Of a stretch of 29,651 nucleotides of DNA, positions 14,679 to 22,742 are shown piece by piece (position 1 is the stretch's first letter; each line of letters starts with the position of its first letter). Under the pieces are notes generated by a model. The model was not told the DNA's origin. It made no database searches and saw only the letters and a list, made by a program, of their open reading frames with translations. Where the stretch lies: NCBI GenBank assembly GCA_023404715.1, contig JAEYAR010000007.1, forward strand, positions 1 through 29,651. Reading direction: 5' to 3'. Source of the stretch: Bacillota bacterium (GTDB lineage: Bacteria; Bacillota; Clostridia; Christensenellales; Aristaeellaceae). The translations under genes and the position numbers were made by a program.

Positions 14679-15593
14679 TCAGTCCCTCCCATCGCTGTAG
14701 TACACCCAATATCGTGAGCTCAGGCGCAGCAAGCCTGTCGCCAGCAGGATGAAGGCGAAGAGCACCCAGGATAGCGCGCTGCTATAGCCCATGCGAAATT
14801 CCGTAAACGCTTCCCGATAGAGCTTGATGCCATATAAATAGGTAGCCCGGTTCGGGCCGCCGTTCGTGAGTACGAATGCGGTGGAAAACTCCTGAAAGCA
14901 AGAGACGGCCTGCATCATCAGGTTAAAGAGCAGAATGGGCGAGATCATGGGCAGCGTGATGGTGCAAAGCGTGCGCAGACGTCCGCTGCCGTCGATGGTG
15001 GCCGCCTCGTACAGCTCTCTCGGTACGTTTTTGAGCGCCGCAAGAAAGAGCACCATGGAGGAACCAAACTGCCAGATGGGGATGATGCTGATCGTCCAGA
15101 GGGCGACGTCCGGGTTTCCGAGCCAGTTGACGGCGCCGACGCCTAAAAATTGAAGCATTTGATTGATCGCGCCGTTCTTCTGAAAGAGGAAGCGCCAAAC
15201 CACCGAGATCGCGACGGAACTGCCGAAGATGGAGGGCAGGTAGTATGCCGTACGAAAGACATTGATGCCCGGAAGCTCCGCATTCATGAGCAGCGCGATG
15301 AGCAGCGCAAAAAGCACGCGGCCCGGAACGGCCACCAGCACGTATTTTAGCGTAACCGAGCAAATCTTCATGAAATCACGGTCGGACTGGAACATGTAGC
15401 GATAATTCTCCAAGCCGACAAAGCCCGTCTTTGTGGACATACTTTTATCTGTAAAAGAAAGAATGAGCGAATATAGAAAGGGATACGCCTGAAAGACGAG
15501 AAAACCGGCGATCCACGGCATGATGAACAAAAGGCCTTTGTAGCGCGCCGGGCGCAATAGCCTTTTTTGCGCTGTGCGTGCGGGCATTTGCAT
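14679..15593 (-). CDS. CUT1 carbohydrate ABC transporter permease, MalF type
   Basis: This 304-residue membrane subunit starts with a basic N-terminus and a first helix at about 20-42 (LLFIMPWIAGFLVFQAYPFL), the typical start of UgpA/LacF-type permeases. The EAA loop is ELYEAATIDGSGRLRTLCTI. NGGPNRAT near residue 249 is a strong family marker. The ATG at 15593 follows AGGAGG by 7 bases. It lies between the binding protein gene and the second permease and forms the heterodimeric channel with the latter. No ATPase gene is in the operon, so a shared MsmX/MsmK-type ATPase encoded elsewhere is expected. Confidence 0.95.
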   Translation of the reverse strand: MQMPARTAQKRLLRPARYKGLLFIMPWIAGFLVFQAYPFLYSLILSFTDKSMSTKTGFVGLENYRYMFQSDRDFMKICSVTLKYVLVAVPGRVLFALLIALLMNAELPGINVFRTAYYLPSIFGSSVAISVVWRFLFQKNGAINQMLQFLGVGAVNWLGNPDVALWTISIIPIWQFGSSMVLFLAALKNVPRELYEAATIDGSGRLRTLCTITLPMISPILLFNLMMQAVSCFQEFSTAFVLTNGGPNRATYLYGIKLYREAFTEFRMGYSSALSWVLFAFILLATGLLRLSSRYWVYYSDGRD

Positions 15594-15620
15594 GGTGACA
15601 CCTCCTATAGGGTAAAGAAG

Positions 15621-15647
15621 CGGCGCCGGACGCTCGTTCCGGCGCCG
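15621..15647 (-). promoter_or_regulatory. Strong intercistronic hairpin after the binding-protein gene
   Basis: CGGCGCCGGA (15621-15630) and TCCGGCGCCG (15638-15647) make a perfect 10-bp G+C-rich stem with a 7-nt loop in the 65-bp gap between binding protein and first permease. Hairpins at this place commonly protect the binding-protein mRNA or cause partial termination, so that the binding protein is made in excess. Only a weak CTTCTTT follows on the transcribed strand. Confidence 0.7.
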
Positions 15648-15658
15648 AAATGCGGGCG

Positions 15659-16951
15659 TTATCGATTTTTAGCGGCGGCCTGCTTGAGCTCCTCCGCGCG
15701 GAGCGTGACGAGCTTTACGTATTCCTCGGCGGCCTGCTCGGCGGTATAGTCGCCGTAATAGAGCGCGCTGAGCACGTCGTCTGCGATGGTATCCAGCGTA
15801 GTACTGGTCGAGATGGTGTTTTGGCCGGCCCCGCCCTTGTGGGATGCGGACCAGTCGGCGACGGCCTGCATGTCCTCGGCCAACTTGCCCTGCTCGGTCA
15901 TGCGCGCCAGCGCTTTGTCGGTGGAGGGGACGGAGCGCACGAGCTCGAGCGTGTCGATCGCTTCAATATTATTGAAGAAGAAGTCGACGAATTTGAGCGC
16001 CTCCTGCGCGTTGGGGGACTTGGCATTGACCGCGAGCATGTTCGTCGGACGCAGCACGATGCCCGTATTGTCCGCCTCATGATTGCCGAACGCGGGAATG
16101 CCCACCACGTTGCCGGGCATCGAGGCCTTGGCTGCGGCTTCACCGGAGGAGAAGTCCATGATCATCAGGATCTTGTCGTTCAACCATTCGTAGTTTTCAT
16201 ATGGCCCGTACGTGCCGCTGGCGATGGTTTCATCCAGGGGTACGAGCACGCCTGACTCATAGCACTTTTGGACGTATTGGAAGGCGGCGAGCGCGTCGTC
16301 AACGCCAAAGCCGACCTCGTAATCCGTAGTGACGAGGGGTTTCCCTGTACGGTTGCAGATGTAAGGCTCAACGATGTAGCGATAGACGCCGCCGATCGCC
16401 AGGTAGGCCTCGGGATCGTAGGCGCGCAGCTTGGCGGCCGCCTCCAGCACCTCATCCCAGTTCATCTGACCCAGCTCGACCCCCGCGGCGTCCGCAAGAC
16501 GCTGGTTTGCATAGTTGATCGAGAAGTTCAGCCCGGTGGGGAGGCCGATGAGCTCGCCGGTCGGGGCGCTGACGCCGGCGAGCAAGCCTTCGCCGAAGCC
16601 GCTGATGTCGACGATGTCCTGCTGGTAAAAGTCGACGAAGCTGTCCATCTGTCCCCAGAAGGGTTCCAGGTAGGCGTAGTCAATCTGCATGATGTCCGGC
16701 GCTGCGTTGCCGGCCAGCTGCGTGACCATCTTTTCCAGATAGCCGTCGAAACCGCCGTACTCTCCCTCGATGTGCACGCCCGGGTTTTGCGCCTCATATA
16801 GCTCGATGACCTTGAGCGTGGCCTCGTGGCGCTGGTCGCCGCCCCACCAGGAGAAGCGCAGGTTGACGTCCTGTGCCAGCGCGCACAGCGGCGTGGCCAG
16901 CAATGCGGCGGATAGAGCCAAGGTGAGAAGCTTGCGAATGGGGTGTTTCAT
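15659..16951 (-). CDS. CUT1 extracellular carbohydrate-binding protein
   Basis: This 430-residue protein is a family 1 extracellular solute-binding protein. It has a signal peptide (basic MKHPIRK, hydrophobic core LLTLALSAALLA, likely cleavage ALA/QD near residue 26). The mature protein opens with NLRFSWWGGDQRH and has the family motif IMQIDYAYLEPF and a second-lobe FVDFFFNN segment. The only cysteine near the cleavage site (C23) is preceded by TPL, which is not a lipobox, so a lipid anchor is not predicted; this is unusual for a single-membrane Gram-positive. The ATG at 16951 follows GGGAGG. First gene of the operon, divergent from the two-component genes. The ligand is unknown. Confidence 0.94.
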   Translation of the reverse strand: MKHPIRKLLTLALSAALLATPLCALAQDVNLRFSWWGGDQRHEATLKVIELYEAQNPGVHIEGEYGGFDGYLEKMVTQLAGNAAPDIMQIDYAYLEPFWGQMDSFVDFYQQDIVDISGFGEGLLAGVSAPTGELIGLPTGLNFSINYANQRLADAAGVELGQMNWDEVLEAAAKLRAYDPEAYLAIGGVYRYIVEPYICNRTGKPLVTTDYEVGFGVDDALAAFQYVQKCYESGVLVPLDETIASGTYGPYENYEWLNDKILMIMDFSSGEAAAKASMPGNVVGIPAFGNHEADNTGIVLRPTNMLAVNAKSPNAQEALKFVDFFFNNIEAIDTLELVRSVPSTDKALARMTEQGKLAEDMQAVADWSASHKGGAGQNTISTSTTLDTIADDVLSALYYGDYTAEQAAEEYVKLVTLRAEELKQAAAKNR

Positions 16952-16977
16952 GAACCATACCTCCCTTTTTCTTTCCC

Positions 16978-17017
16978 GTCGGCCCTTTGGCCGACCTTTT
17001 GTTATGGATAGCATAAC
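16978..17017. promoter_or_regulatory. Leader hairpin and dyad upstream of the sugar ABC operon
   Basis: Two inverted repeats lie next to each other. GTCGGCC (16978-16984) with GGCCGAC (16989-16995) forms a tight hairpin about 27 nt upstream of the binding-protein start on the minus strand. GTTATG (17001-17006) with CATAAC (17012-17017) is a 6-bp dyad with 5-bp spacing in the presumed promoter region. A weak minus-strand promoter (TTGAGG 17045-17040, TATGTT 17020-17015, 19 bp apart) overlaps the dyad. The dyad is a candidate site for the divergent AraC-type regulator. Confidence 0.4.
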
Positions 17018-17127
17018 ATAAACGTCCGGGTATGTGTTTCCTCAATCGTAAAGGAGCGGGGATGAATGATTAAGCTCAGGTATCATTTATAAAGATTTCC
17101 CCTCTTTTATTAACCAACCCAAATTTT

Positions 17128-17154
17128 TCACTTTTCATCATTGAAAAGATGTGA
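17128..17154. promoter_or_regulatory. Extended dyad upstream of the response regulator gene
   Basis: CTTTTCA (17131-17137) and TGAAAAG (17142-17148) are inverted across 4 bp, with a further TCAC/GTGA pair (17128-17131, 17151-17154) outside. It sits about 50 bp before the response regulator start in a very AT-rich patch. It could be an operator for that gene. A TTGAAA at 17141 may serve as a -35, but no clear -10 is seen. Confidence 0.4.
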
Positions 17155-17202
17155 TTTAATAATTTTAGCACAAAAGGGCTGTAAGAAGGAGTGGATGCCG
17201 GA

Positions 17203-17952
17203 ATGTACCAGCTCGTCATCGTGGAGGACGACTATCAGATCCGCAATGGGCTCAGCCGCTTTTTTCCCTGGCAGCAGCTCGGCTTTCAAATGGCCGGCAG
17301 CTTTGAAAACGGGAAGGATGCGCTGGAATTCCTTCGTCAAAACCGAATAGACGTCGTACTCACGGACATCCGCATGCCCGTGATGGACGGGTTAACGTTG
17401 GCAGAGACGCTAAAGCGCGAGGATATCTGCGTTACGATCGTCGTTATCAGCGCCTATCGCGATTTTGACTATGCAAGGCGGGCGGTTAACCTGGGGATCC
17501 GCCACTACATGGTCAAATCCGCGCAATACGACGAGCTCTCGCAGGTGTTCAAGGAGATTTGCGCGGAGCTCGACGCGCACGCGCGCGGCAGCGACAAGCA
17601 GTCGGAGGCGGAATTGGATGAGCTGACCTGCGAGAGCGGGGATCATGTGATCCGTCGAATCAACGAGTACATTTTGGAACACCTGGATACGGTCAGCTTG
17701 CGATCCACCGCGGCGCACGTGGGGCTCAGCCCTGTTTATCTGAGCCGGTACTTTAAGGAAAAGACGGACGTGAACTTCATCGATTACCTGACGGCCATGC
17801 GCATGAAGCGCGCGGCCGAGTTGCTCAGCGACCCGCGCATGCGGATCGCCCAAATCAGCGACCGCGTGGGGTACAGCAATGAAAAGAATTTCTCTCGAGC
17901 GTTTAAACGCTACTATGGCGTCAGCCCGAACGACTATCGCAAACTGGTATAA
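17203..17952 (+). CDS. Response regulator, receiver plus AraC-type DNA-binding domain (YesN-like)
   Basis: The 249-residue protein starts with a CheY-like receiver domain (about 1-120): acidic pocket E8/D9/D10 in IVEDD, phospho-acceptor D55 in VVLTDIRMP, and K105 in HYMVKSAQ. A short linker leads to a C-terminal AraC-type double helix-turn-helix (about 150-249) with VGLSPVYLSRYFKEKT, GYSNEKNFSRAFKRYYG and the SPNDYRK end. It should bind DNA when phosphorylated by the adjacent kinase and most likely activates the divergent sugar ABC operon. ATG 17203 is chosen, with AGAAGGAG 11 bases upstream; a GTG at 17191 abuts that site and is less likely. Confidence 0.95.
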   Translation: MYQLVIVEDDYQIRNGLSRFFPWQQLGFQMAGSFENGKDALEFLRQNRIDVVLTDIRMPVMDGLTLAETLKREDICVTIVVISAYRDFDYARRAVNLGIRHYMVKSAQYDELSQVFKEICAELDAHARGSDKQSEAELDELTCESGDHVIRRINEYILEHLDTVSLRSTAAHVGLSPVYLSRYFKEKTDVNFIDYLTAMRMKRAAELLSDPRMRIAQISDRVGYSNEKNFSRAFKRYYGVSPNDYRKLV

Positions 17953-17986
17953 GCGCATCCGCAGGCGCGGTATCACGAATCTTTCG

Positions 17987-19744
17987 GTGACGAGCGCCTT
18001 TTTTTGGCGCAAGCTGCTCGGGATATCGCTGTGCACGCTGCTGCCCATTTTGATTCTCGGGCTGCTCGTCGTCACCTGGCTTCGCGGCAGCATTACCCAT
18101 ATGGCGGATGAGAACAACCGCAATCACCTGCTGCAGACGCAAAGCCGCGTTGAGTTGATCCTCAGCGAGATGGACTCCCTCAGCTTGACGTTCAGCGCGA
18201 ATTCAGACGTCACCACGACCCTTTCGCAGGCGGTGATGCAGGAAAACTACAGTACCGCCATCCGCGAGGTCGCCAAGCTCATGCGCAGCTATCTCATTCC
18301 GCCCGTGGCCGCGCGTCCGTACATCCAATCCTTATACATCTACGTGGACAACCCCTACGGCCGGTTCCTGACCGATACGGATAACCTCGTCACGCGCGAT
18401 ACGTTTTACGATATCGGATGGCTTGAAAGCTATGAGCGACAGCGGCAGGAAAACAAGCAATTCGCCAGCGAACTGCGCTCGCTCAAGCGTTACGCCTTTG
18501 AAAAGGAGTCCACCCAGGTCATTACGCTATACAAACGCTTCTTCCTGCGCGAGGGCGTCGTCGTCTTCAATCTATATAAGCGCTACTTTGACGCGCTGCT
18601 GGCGGACCTCGTCTCCATGCGGGGACAGCAGCTGCTCGTCGTAGACGGCAAGGGAGAGGTCGTAATGCAAAGCGAGCCGCAGCTGCTGCTCGGCTACGCG
18701 GATATCGAGCGCCTGTGCGGGGCGTTAGGCTCGGGCCCCTTCAACTATGAGGCAGGGCGGACGCGCTATCAGGTATCTCGCATTCGATCGGATCTCTTTG
18801 GATGGACGTTTCTATCCATCACGCCGCACAGCCAGCTCTACGCCTTCCCCGACCGCGCGATGGGGTTTATGGGGCTCGTGCTGTGCGCGGCGGCGGCCGT
18901 GTGCCTGCTGCTCTCGATCCGGCATGCCCGGCGCTCGCACGCCAGTATCATGCGCGTATTCGGCCTACTGGACGCCATGGATAAGGGAGAGGAGCCGCCC
19001 TCCGTAGAGGTGGAGCGGGATGACGCCTATGCGTACATCCTACACAACATTCTGCGCAACTATGCCAAGCAGAACAACCTGAAACGCCAGCTGGAGAAAA
19101 AGCAGTTCGAGGCCAAGACGCTGGAACTGTCCGCACTGCGCGCGCAGATCCATCCGCATTTCCTCTTCAACACGCTGCAATCGATCTATTGGATGAGCGT
19201 AGAGCGTATGGGCGGCCCAAACGATGTGGGGGAGATGATCCAGAACATGACGAGCATTTTGGAATACAGCATGGAATCCTCGGATCCGCTCGTGCCGCTG
19301 GAGCAGGAGATACGCAACACAAAGGCCTATATCGCCCTGCAACACATGCGCTATCAGGATCGGTTTGCGGTCCGTTGGCATGTCGAAGCGGGGATCGAGC
19401 GATTCCACACGATCAAGCTGCTGCTGCAGCCGCTGCTCGAAAATGCGATTACGCACGGCGTCAACTGGGAGGAGCACCGAACGCTGAACGTGGACGTATC
19501 GCTCGCGCGGGTTAACGGCTGCGTCGCCGTCCGCATGAAGGACGACGGCCTGGGTATCGCATCGGAAAAGCTTGAGGAGATCCGGCGGCGCCTGGCATCG
19601 CAAAGCGACGAGGGGCATATCGGCCTGTTTAGCGTAAACAGGCGCCTTTGCCTGACGTTCGGGCCGGAGTATGCGCTGGAGATCGAGAGCACAAACGGCA
19701 CGCAGATTCTCATCCGCATGCCGCTAATCGGGGAGGCGGAATAG
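17987..19744 (+). CDS. Sensor histidine kinase, YesM family
   Basis: This membrane kinase senses an extracytoplasmic signal and phosphorylates the preceding response regulator. With the GTG at 17987 it has 585 residues: transmembrane helix 1 at about 10-32, an extracellular sensor of about 250 residues, helix 2 near 290-310, a HAMP-like or linker helix, then the His_kinase domain with HPHFLFN (389-395), the N-box LLLQPLLENAITHG near 478 and the ATP-binding DDGLGIA near 519, with GHIGLFSVNRRL after it. Helix 1 normally begins close to the YesM N-terminus, which favours 17987; in-frame ATGs at 17879 and 17915 overlap the regulator gene and lack good ribosome binding sites. The start is uncertain, the family is not. 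Confidence 0.93.
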   Translation: MTSAFFWRKLLGISLCTLLPILILGLLVVTWLRGSITHMADENNRNHLLQTQSRVELILSEMDSLSLTFSANSDVTTTLSQAVMQENYSTAIREVAKLMRSYLIPPVAARPYIQSLYIYVDNPYGRFLTDTDNLVTRDTFYDIGWLESYERQRQENKQFASELRSLKRYAFEKESTQVITLYKRFFLREGVVVFNLYKRYFDALLADLVSMRGQQLLVVDGKGEVVMQSEPQLLLGYADIERLCGALGSGPFNYEAGRTRYQVSRIRSDLFGWTFLSITPHSQLYAFPDRAMGFMGLVLCAAAAVCLLLSIRHARRSHASIMRVFGLLDAMDKGEEPPSVEVERDDAYAYILHNILRNYAKQNNLKRQLEKKQFEAKTLELSALRAQIHPHFLFNTLQSIYWMSVERMGGPNDVGEMIQNMTSILEYSMESSDPLVPLEQEIRNTKAYIALQHMRYQDRFAVRWHVEAGIERFHTIKLLLQPLLENAITHGVNWEEHRTLNVDVSLARVNGCVAVRMKDDGLGIASEKLEEIRRRLASQSDEGHIGLFSVNRRLCLTFGPEYALEIESTNGTQILIRMPLIGEAE

Positions 19745-19802
19745 GTCCGATGGGATACCTTGTAAAACGAATTTGATTATAGAAAAGAATGCAAAAAAAC
19801 AC

Positions 19803-19831
19803 TTGACATCGCAGCCTGATTCATGGAAAAT
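19803..19831 (+). promoter_or_regulatory. Candidate promoter of the amino acid ABC operon
   Basis: A consensus -35 TTGACA (19803-19808) is followed after 17 bp by a weaker -10, GAAAAT (19826-19831). It lies 48 bp before the binding-protein start and after the end of the kinase gene, so the importer operon is probably transcribed independently. Confidence 0.5.
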
Positions 19832-19878
19832 AGATTCTATGCAGGATGTGCAGGGATTAAATGCAGGAGGCGGGATTT

Positions 19879-20679
19879 ATGAAGCGTTTTTTGGCCATGG
19901 TTTTGGCGATCACCCTGATGGGACTGGGCGCGGCCGCGTCGGCGGAGGCCTTTAAGGTCGGCATGGAGTGCAACTATGCGCCCTTTAACTGGACGCAGGT
20001 GGACGGCGCGAACGACGCGGTCGCGATCAACGGCGGCGGCGGATACGCGGGCGGCTACGACGTGGAGATGGCCAAGAAGATCGCAGACGGCCTGGGCCGT
20101 GAGCTTGAGATCGTGAAGATCGAATGGGACGGCCTGATTCCCGCGCTGAACGCGGGGATGATCGACGCGGTGATCGCGGGCATGTCCCCGACCGAGGAGC
20201 GCAAGATCACGGTCGATTTTTCGGAGCCCTATTATACGAGCGATCTGGTCGTCGTGGTGAAGAAGGGCGGCGCGTACGAGACGGCCAATACGCTCGCGGA
20301 CTTTGCGGGGGCGCGGATTACGGCGCAGCTCAACACGTTCCACTACACGGTCGTCGATCAGCTGACGGGCGCAAACAAGCTGCCTGCGATGGAATCCTTC
20401 CCCACGATGATGGTGGCCCTTACCTCGGGCGTGATCGACGGCTACATCTCCGAGCGCCCGGGCGCGGTCAGCGCTTGCGCGGCCGATAGCAGCCTTACTT
20501 TCGTGTCGTTCGAAGAGGGCTTCGTGACCCGTCAGGAGGATACGGCGGTCTCCGTGGCCATACGCAAAGGCGATACCGAGCTGGCGCAGGCGATCGACGC
20601 GGTGCTGGATACGGTGGATGGCGAGACGCGCCAGCAGATGATGGATGCCGCCGTCGCCGCCCAGCCGCTCAGCGAATAA
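19879..20679 (+). CDS. Polar amino acid ABC transporter substrate-binding protein
   Basis: This is a 266-residue family 3 solute-binding protein. The signal peptide is MKRFLAMVLAITLMGLGAAA with likely cleavage ASA/EA near residue 23, and there is no lipobox cysteine. The mature part shows the class signature KVGMECNYAPFNW, a GGYDVEMAKKIAD helix, IEWDGLIPALNAGMIDAVIAGMSPTEER (family 3 core motif) and FSEPYYTSDLVV. The ligand is probably a polar or charged amino acid, but cystine or an opine cannot be excluded. ATG 19879 has CAGGAGG eight bases upstream. First gene of a three-gene importer. Confidence 0.94.
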   Translation: MKRFLAMVLAITLMGLGAAASAEAFKVGMECNYAPFNWTQVDGANDAVAINGGGGYAGGYDVEMAKKIADGLGRELEIVKIEWDGLIPALNAGMIDAVIAGMSPTEERKITVDFSEPYYTSDLVVVVKKGGAYETANTLADFAGARITAQLNTFHYTVVDQLTGANKLPAMESFPTMMVALTSGVIDGYISERPGAVSACAADSSLTFVSFEEGFVTRQEDTAVSVAIRKGDTELAQAIDAVLDTVDGETRQQMMDAAVAAQPLSE

Positions 20680-20723
20680 CGGGGCACAGGGGGGCAACGG
20701 GTACAGGAGAGGGGGGCGCCGCC

Positions 20724-21512
20724 ATGCCGACGGCGGAATCGGGCTTTTTTGAATGGGTATTTTTCCTCGCGGGCAAGTACGGCCCGCTGCTGCTTTCCGG
20801 CGCGGGCATGACGCTGCTGATCGCCCTGACAGGCACGGTGACGGGCTTTATCATCGGCCTGGGGGCGGGCGTGCTGCGCAGCACGCAGCTGCGCGCGCAG
20901 GATGGCGCTATAAAGCGCTGGCTGCTCAGGATCGGCAAGGCATTGCTGGGGGTTTACATCGAGGTCTTCCGCTCCACCCCGATGATCGTGCAGGCCATGG
21001 TCATCTATTACGGCGCGGCGCAGGCGCTGGGCATTTCGCTGAATACGATTTTTGCCGGTTATCTGATCGTATCGATCAACACGGGCGCTTATATGGCGGA
21101 AATCGTGCGCGGCGGCATCCAATCCGTGGACGCGGGGCAGCGCGAGGCGGCGCTGGCCATCGGCATGACGCAGGGGCAGGCCATGCTGAACGTAGTGCTC
21201 CCTCAGGCGGTGCGCAACATCCTGCCCTCGATCGGCAACGAGTTCGTGGTCAACATCAAGGATACGTCCGTGCTCAACGTCATTTCGGTAACGGAGCTGT
21301 TCTTCGTCTCCAAGTCGGCTGCAGGCACGTACTTCCGCTACTTTGAGGTGTTCTTCATCACGTCGGTCATCTACTTTGTGCTCACGTTCAGCGTGACGCG
21401 CATCTTGCGCCTGGTCGAACGGCGCATGGACGGCCCGCAGAATTACGTGATCCACGGTTCGCAGACGGTGCCGGAGGGCGAGATCCGGATAGGGGGGACG
21501 GCAAATGGCTGA
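20724..21512 (+). CDS. Polar amino acid ABC transporter permease, HisM/GlnP type
   Basis: The 262-residue integral membrane subunit has about five helices, beginning near residue 20 (PLLLSGAGMTLLIALTGTVT), the normal opening of the His/Glu/Gln permease family. The EVFRSTPMIVQ segment near residue 80 and the ATPase-docking EAA loop GQREAALAIGMTQGQAMLNV are diagnostic. It forms a homodimer channel in most relatives, which agrees with only one permease gene here. Its 3' end overlaps the ATPase gene by 8 bp, so the two are translationally coupled. A G-rich site precedes ATG 20724. Confidence 0.95.
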   Translation: MPTAESGFFEWVFFLAGKYGPLLLSGAGMTLLIALTGTVTGFIIGLGAGVLRSTQLRAQDGAIKRWLLRIGKALLGVYIEVFRSTPMIVQAMVIYYGAAQALGISLNTIFAGYLIVSINTGAYMAEIVRGGIQSVDAGQREAALAIGMTQGQAMLNVVLPQAVRNILPSIGNEFVVNIKDTSVLNVISVTELFFVSKSAAGTYFRYFEVFFITSVIYFVLTFSVTRILRLVERRMDGPQNYVIHGSQTVPEGEIRIGGTANG

Positions 21513-22254
21513 CAGAGGCCTGCCTGTGCTGGAGGTGCGAAGCCTCAGCAAGCGGTTTGGCGACCACGTAGTCCTTCGGGATGTATCCTTTGCGGCGGCG
21601 CGGGGCGAGGTGGTCTCCATTATCGGGGCCAGCGGATCCGGCAAGTCGACGCTGCTGCGGTGCATGAACCTGCTGGAGACGCCCAGCGGCGGCCAGGTGC
21701 TCTTCCACGGCGAGGACGTTCAGCGCAGGGGCTTCTCCCTGCCGCAATACCGGGCGAAGGTCGGTATGGTCTTTCAGCAGTTCAACCTCTTTGGCAATAT
21801 GAACGTGCTCGAAAATTGCGTTCGCGGCCAGGTCAAAGTGCTGGACGTACCGCGCGAGACGGCGCGGCAAACCGCGCTGGAGAATCTCGCCCGCGTGGGG
21901 ATGGAGCGGTTTATCGCGGCGCGGCCCGGCCAGCTCTCCGGCGGCCAGCGGCAGCGCGTGGCCATCGCCCGCGCGCTGTCGATGAAGCCGGAGGCGTTGC
22001 TCTTCGACGAGCCGACGAGCGCGCTGGATCCCGAGATGGTGGGCGAGGTGCTCGAAGTCATGCGCGAGCTGGCGGGCACGGGGCTCACCATGCTGGTGGT
22101 GACGCATGAAATGGGCTTTGCCCGCGACGTCTCCCGCCGCGTGGTATTCATGGAGGAAGGCGTGATCGTAGAGGATGCGCCGCCGGAAAAGCTGTTTGCT
22201 AGCCCGGATAGCGATCGCGCACGCGCGTTCCTCCGGCGCATGCTGAAGGCGTGA
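21505..22254 (+). CDS. Polar amino acid ABC transporter ATP-binding protein, GlnQ type
   Basis: The 249-residue ATPase energises the importer encoded just upstream. All elements are present: Walker A GASGSGKST (41-49), Q-loop VFQQFNLFGNM, ABC signature LSGGQRQRVAIARAL, Walker B ALLFDEPTSALD and the H-loop VTHEMGFAR. Length and motifs match GlnQ/HisP-type subunits. It starts within the last codons of the permease gene. No terminator is evident directly after the stop, but a palindromic element begins 41 bp downstream and may serve. Confidence 0.96.
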   Translation: MADRGLPVLEVRSLSKRFGDHVVLRDVSFAAARGEVVSIIGASGSGKSTLLRCMNLLETPSGGQVLFHGEDVQRRGFSLPQYRAKVGMVFQQFNLFGNMNVLENCVRGQVKVLDVPRETARQTALENLARVGMERFIAARPGQLSGGQRQRVAIARALSMKPEALLFDEPTSALDPEMVGEVLEVMRELAGTGLTMLVVTHEMGFARDVSRRVVFMEEGVIVEDAPPEKLFASPDSDRARAFLRRMLKA

Positions 22255-22295
22255 GCGAATAGCGCAGCCTGTTTGAAGCGCAATATAATGCAACC

Positions 22296-22382
22296 CAATG
22301 TAGGGGCGGCCAATGGCCGCCCGCCCGTGGCCCAGCTTATAGCATCGGCCCACAGGCGGGCGACCCAAGGTCGCCCCTATTG
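22296..22382. repeat. 87-bp palindromic miniature element
   Basis: The element begins CAATGTAGGGGCGGCC and ends GGTCGCCCCTATTG. The two ends are imperfect inverted repeats of about 36 bp, and each contains its own small hairpin (GGGCGGCC-aat-GGCCGCCC type and GGGCGACC-caa-GGTCGCCC type). No coding capacity. The layout resembles the extragenic palindromic repeats and MITE-like elements that are dispersed in many Clostridia genomes. It lies between the amino acid importer and an AT-richer gene-free zone. Confidence 0.8.
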
Positions 22383-22706
22383 TTTGCGCCGCGCAGTCGA
22401 GCTTCAAATGGAGCCATGGTTGGATGGCTGTGGCGATATATAGACCGAAAGTCTGAATAAGACGGTAGATTGGGGACAGGCATTGTGCATACGTTATTTA
22501 AATAGGAAAGAAGGCAGCATCAAACGCATGTCAAAGGCGGCGGCTTTAGAACCGACTTTGAGTCCTGTTTATACAACGTCTAAGAAGATATAACGGATAA
22601 ACCGGTCGCCAAATGCGCAGGACAAAAAACTGGCAGGTCTGGGGAAGAAGCATCCAGTATTTGGAATATTAAGTGAAAATTAATACCGCTTAACCGCTCC
22701 CAAGCG
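22383..22706. other. Gene-free AT-richer stretch
   Basis: No convincing gene, RNA or repeat is seen here. Base composition is visibly lower in G+C than in the flanking operons. Only tiny frames exist, for example a 21-codon frame starting at the ATG near 22528 with no ribosome binding site. It may be decayed sequence left by an insertion or deletion. Confidence 0.6.
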
Positions 22707-22736
22707 TTGACATAAGCGGAAAGAATGGGCTAGAAT
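22707..22736 (+). promoter_or_regulatory. Sigma-A promoter with overlapping inverted repeat
   Basis: TTGACA (22707-22712) and TAGAAT (22731-22736) are 18 bp apart. An inverted repeat, CCGCTTA (22686-22692) and TAAGCGG (22713-22719), flanks the -35 and is placed where an operator would act. The start would be near 22743; no ORF follows for over 200 bp. Confidence 0.7.
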
Positions 22737-22742
22737 ATAGTT

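Noticed and set aside
19745..19800. Terminator after the histidine kinase gene
   Set aside because: No inverted repeat with a T tract could be found in the gap before the next promoter.
22528..22593. 21-codon frame in the AT-rich gap
   Set aside because: No ribosome binding site, no terminator and no recognisable sequence; likely chance.
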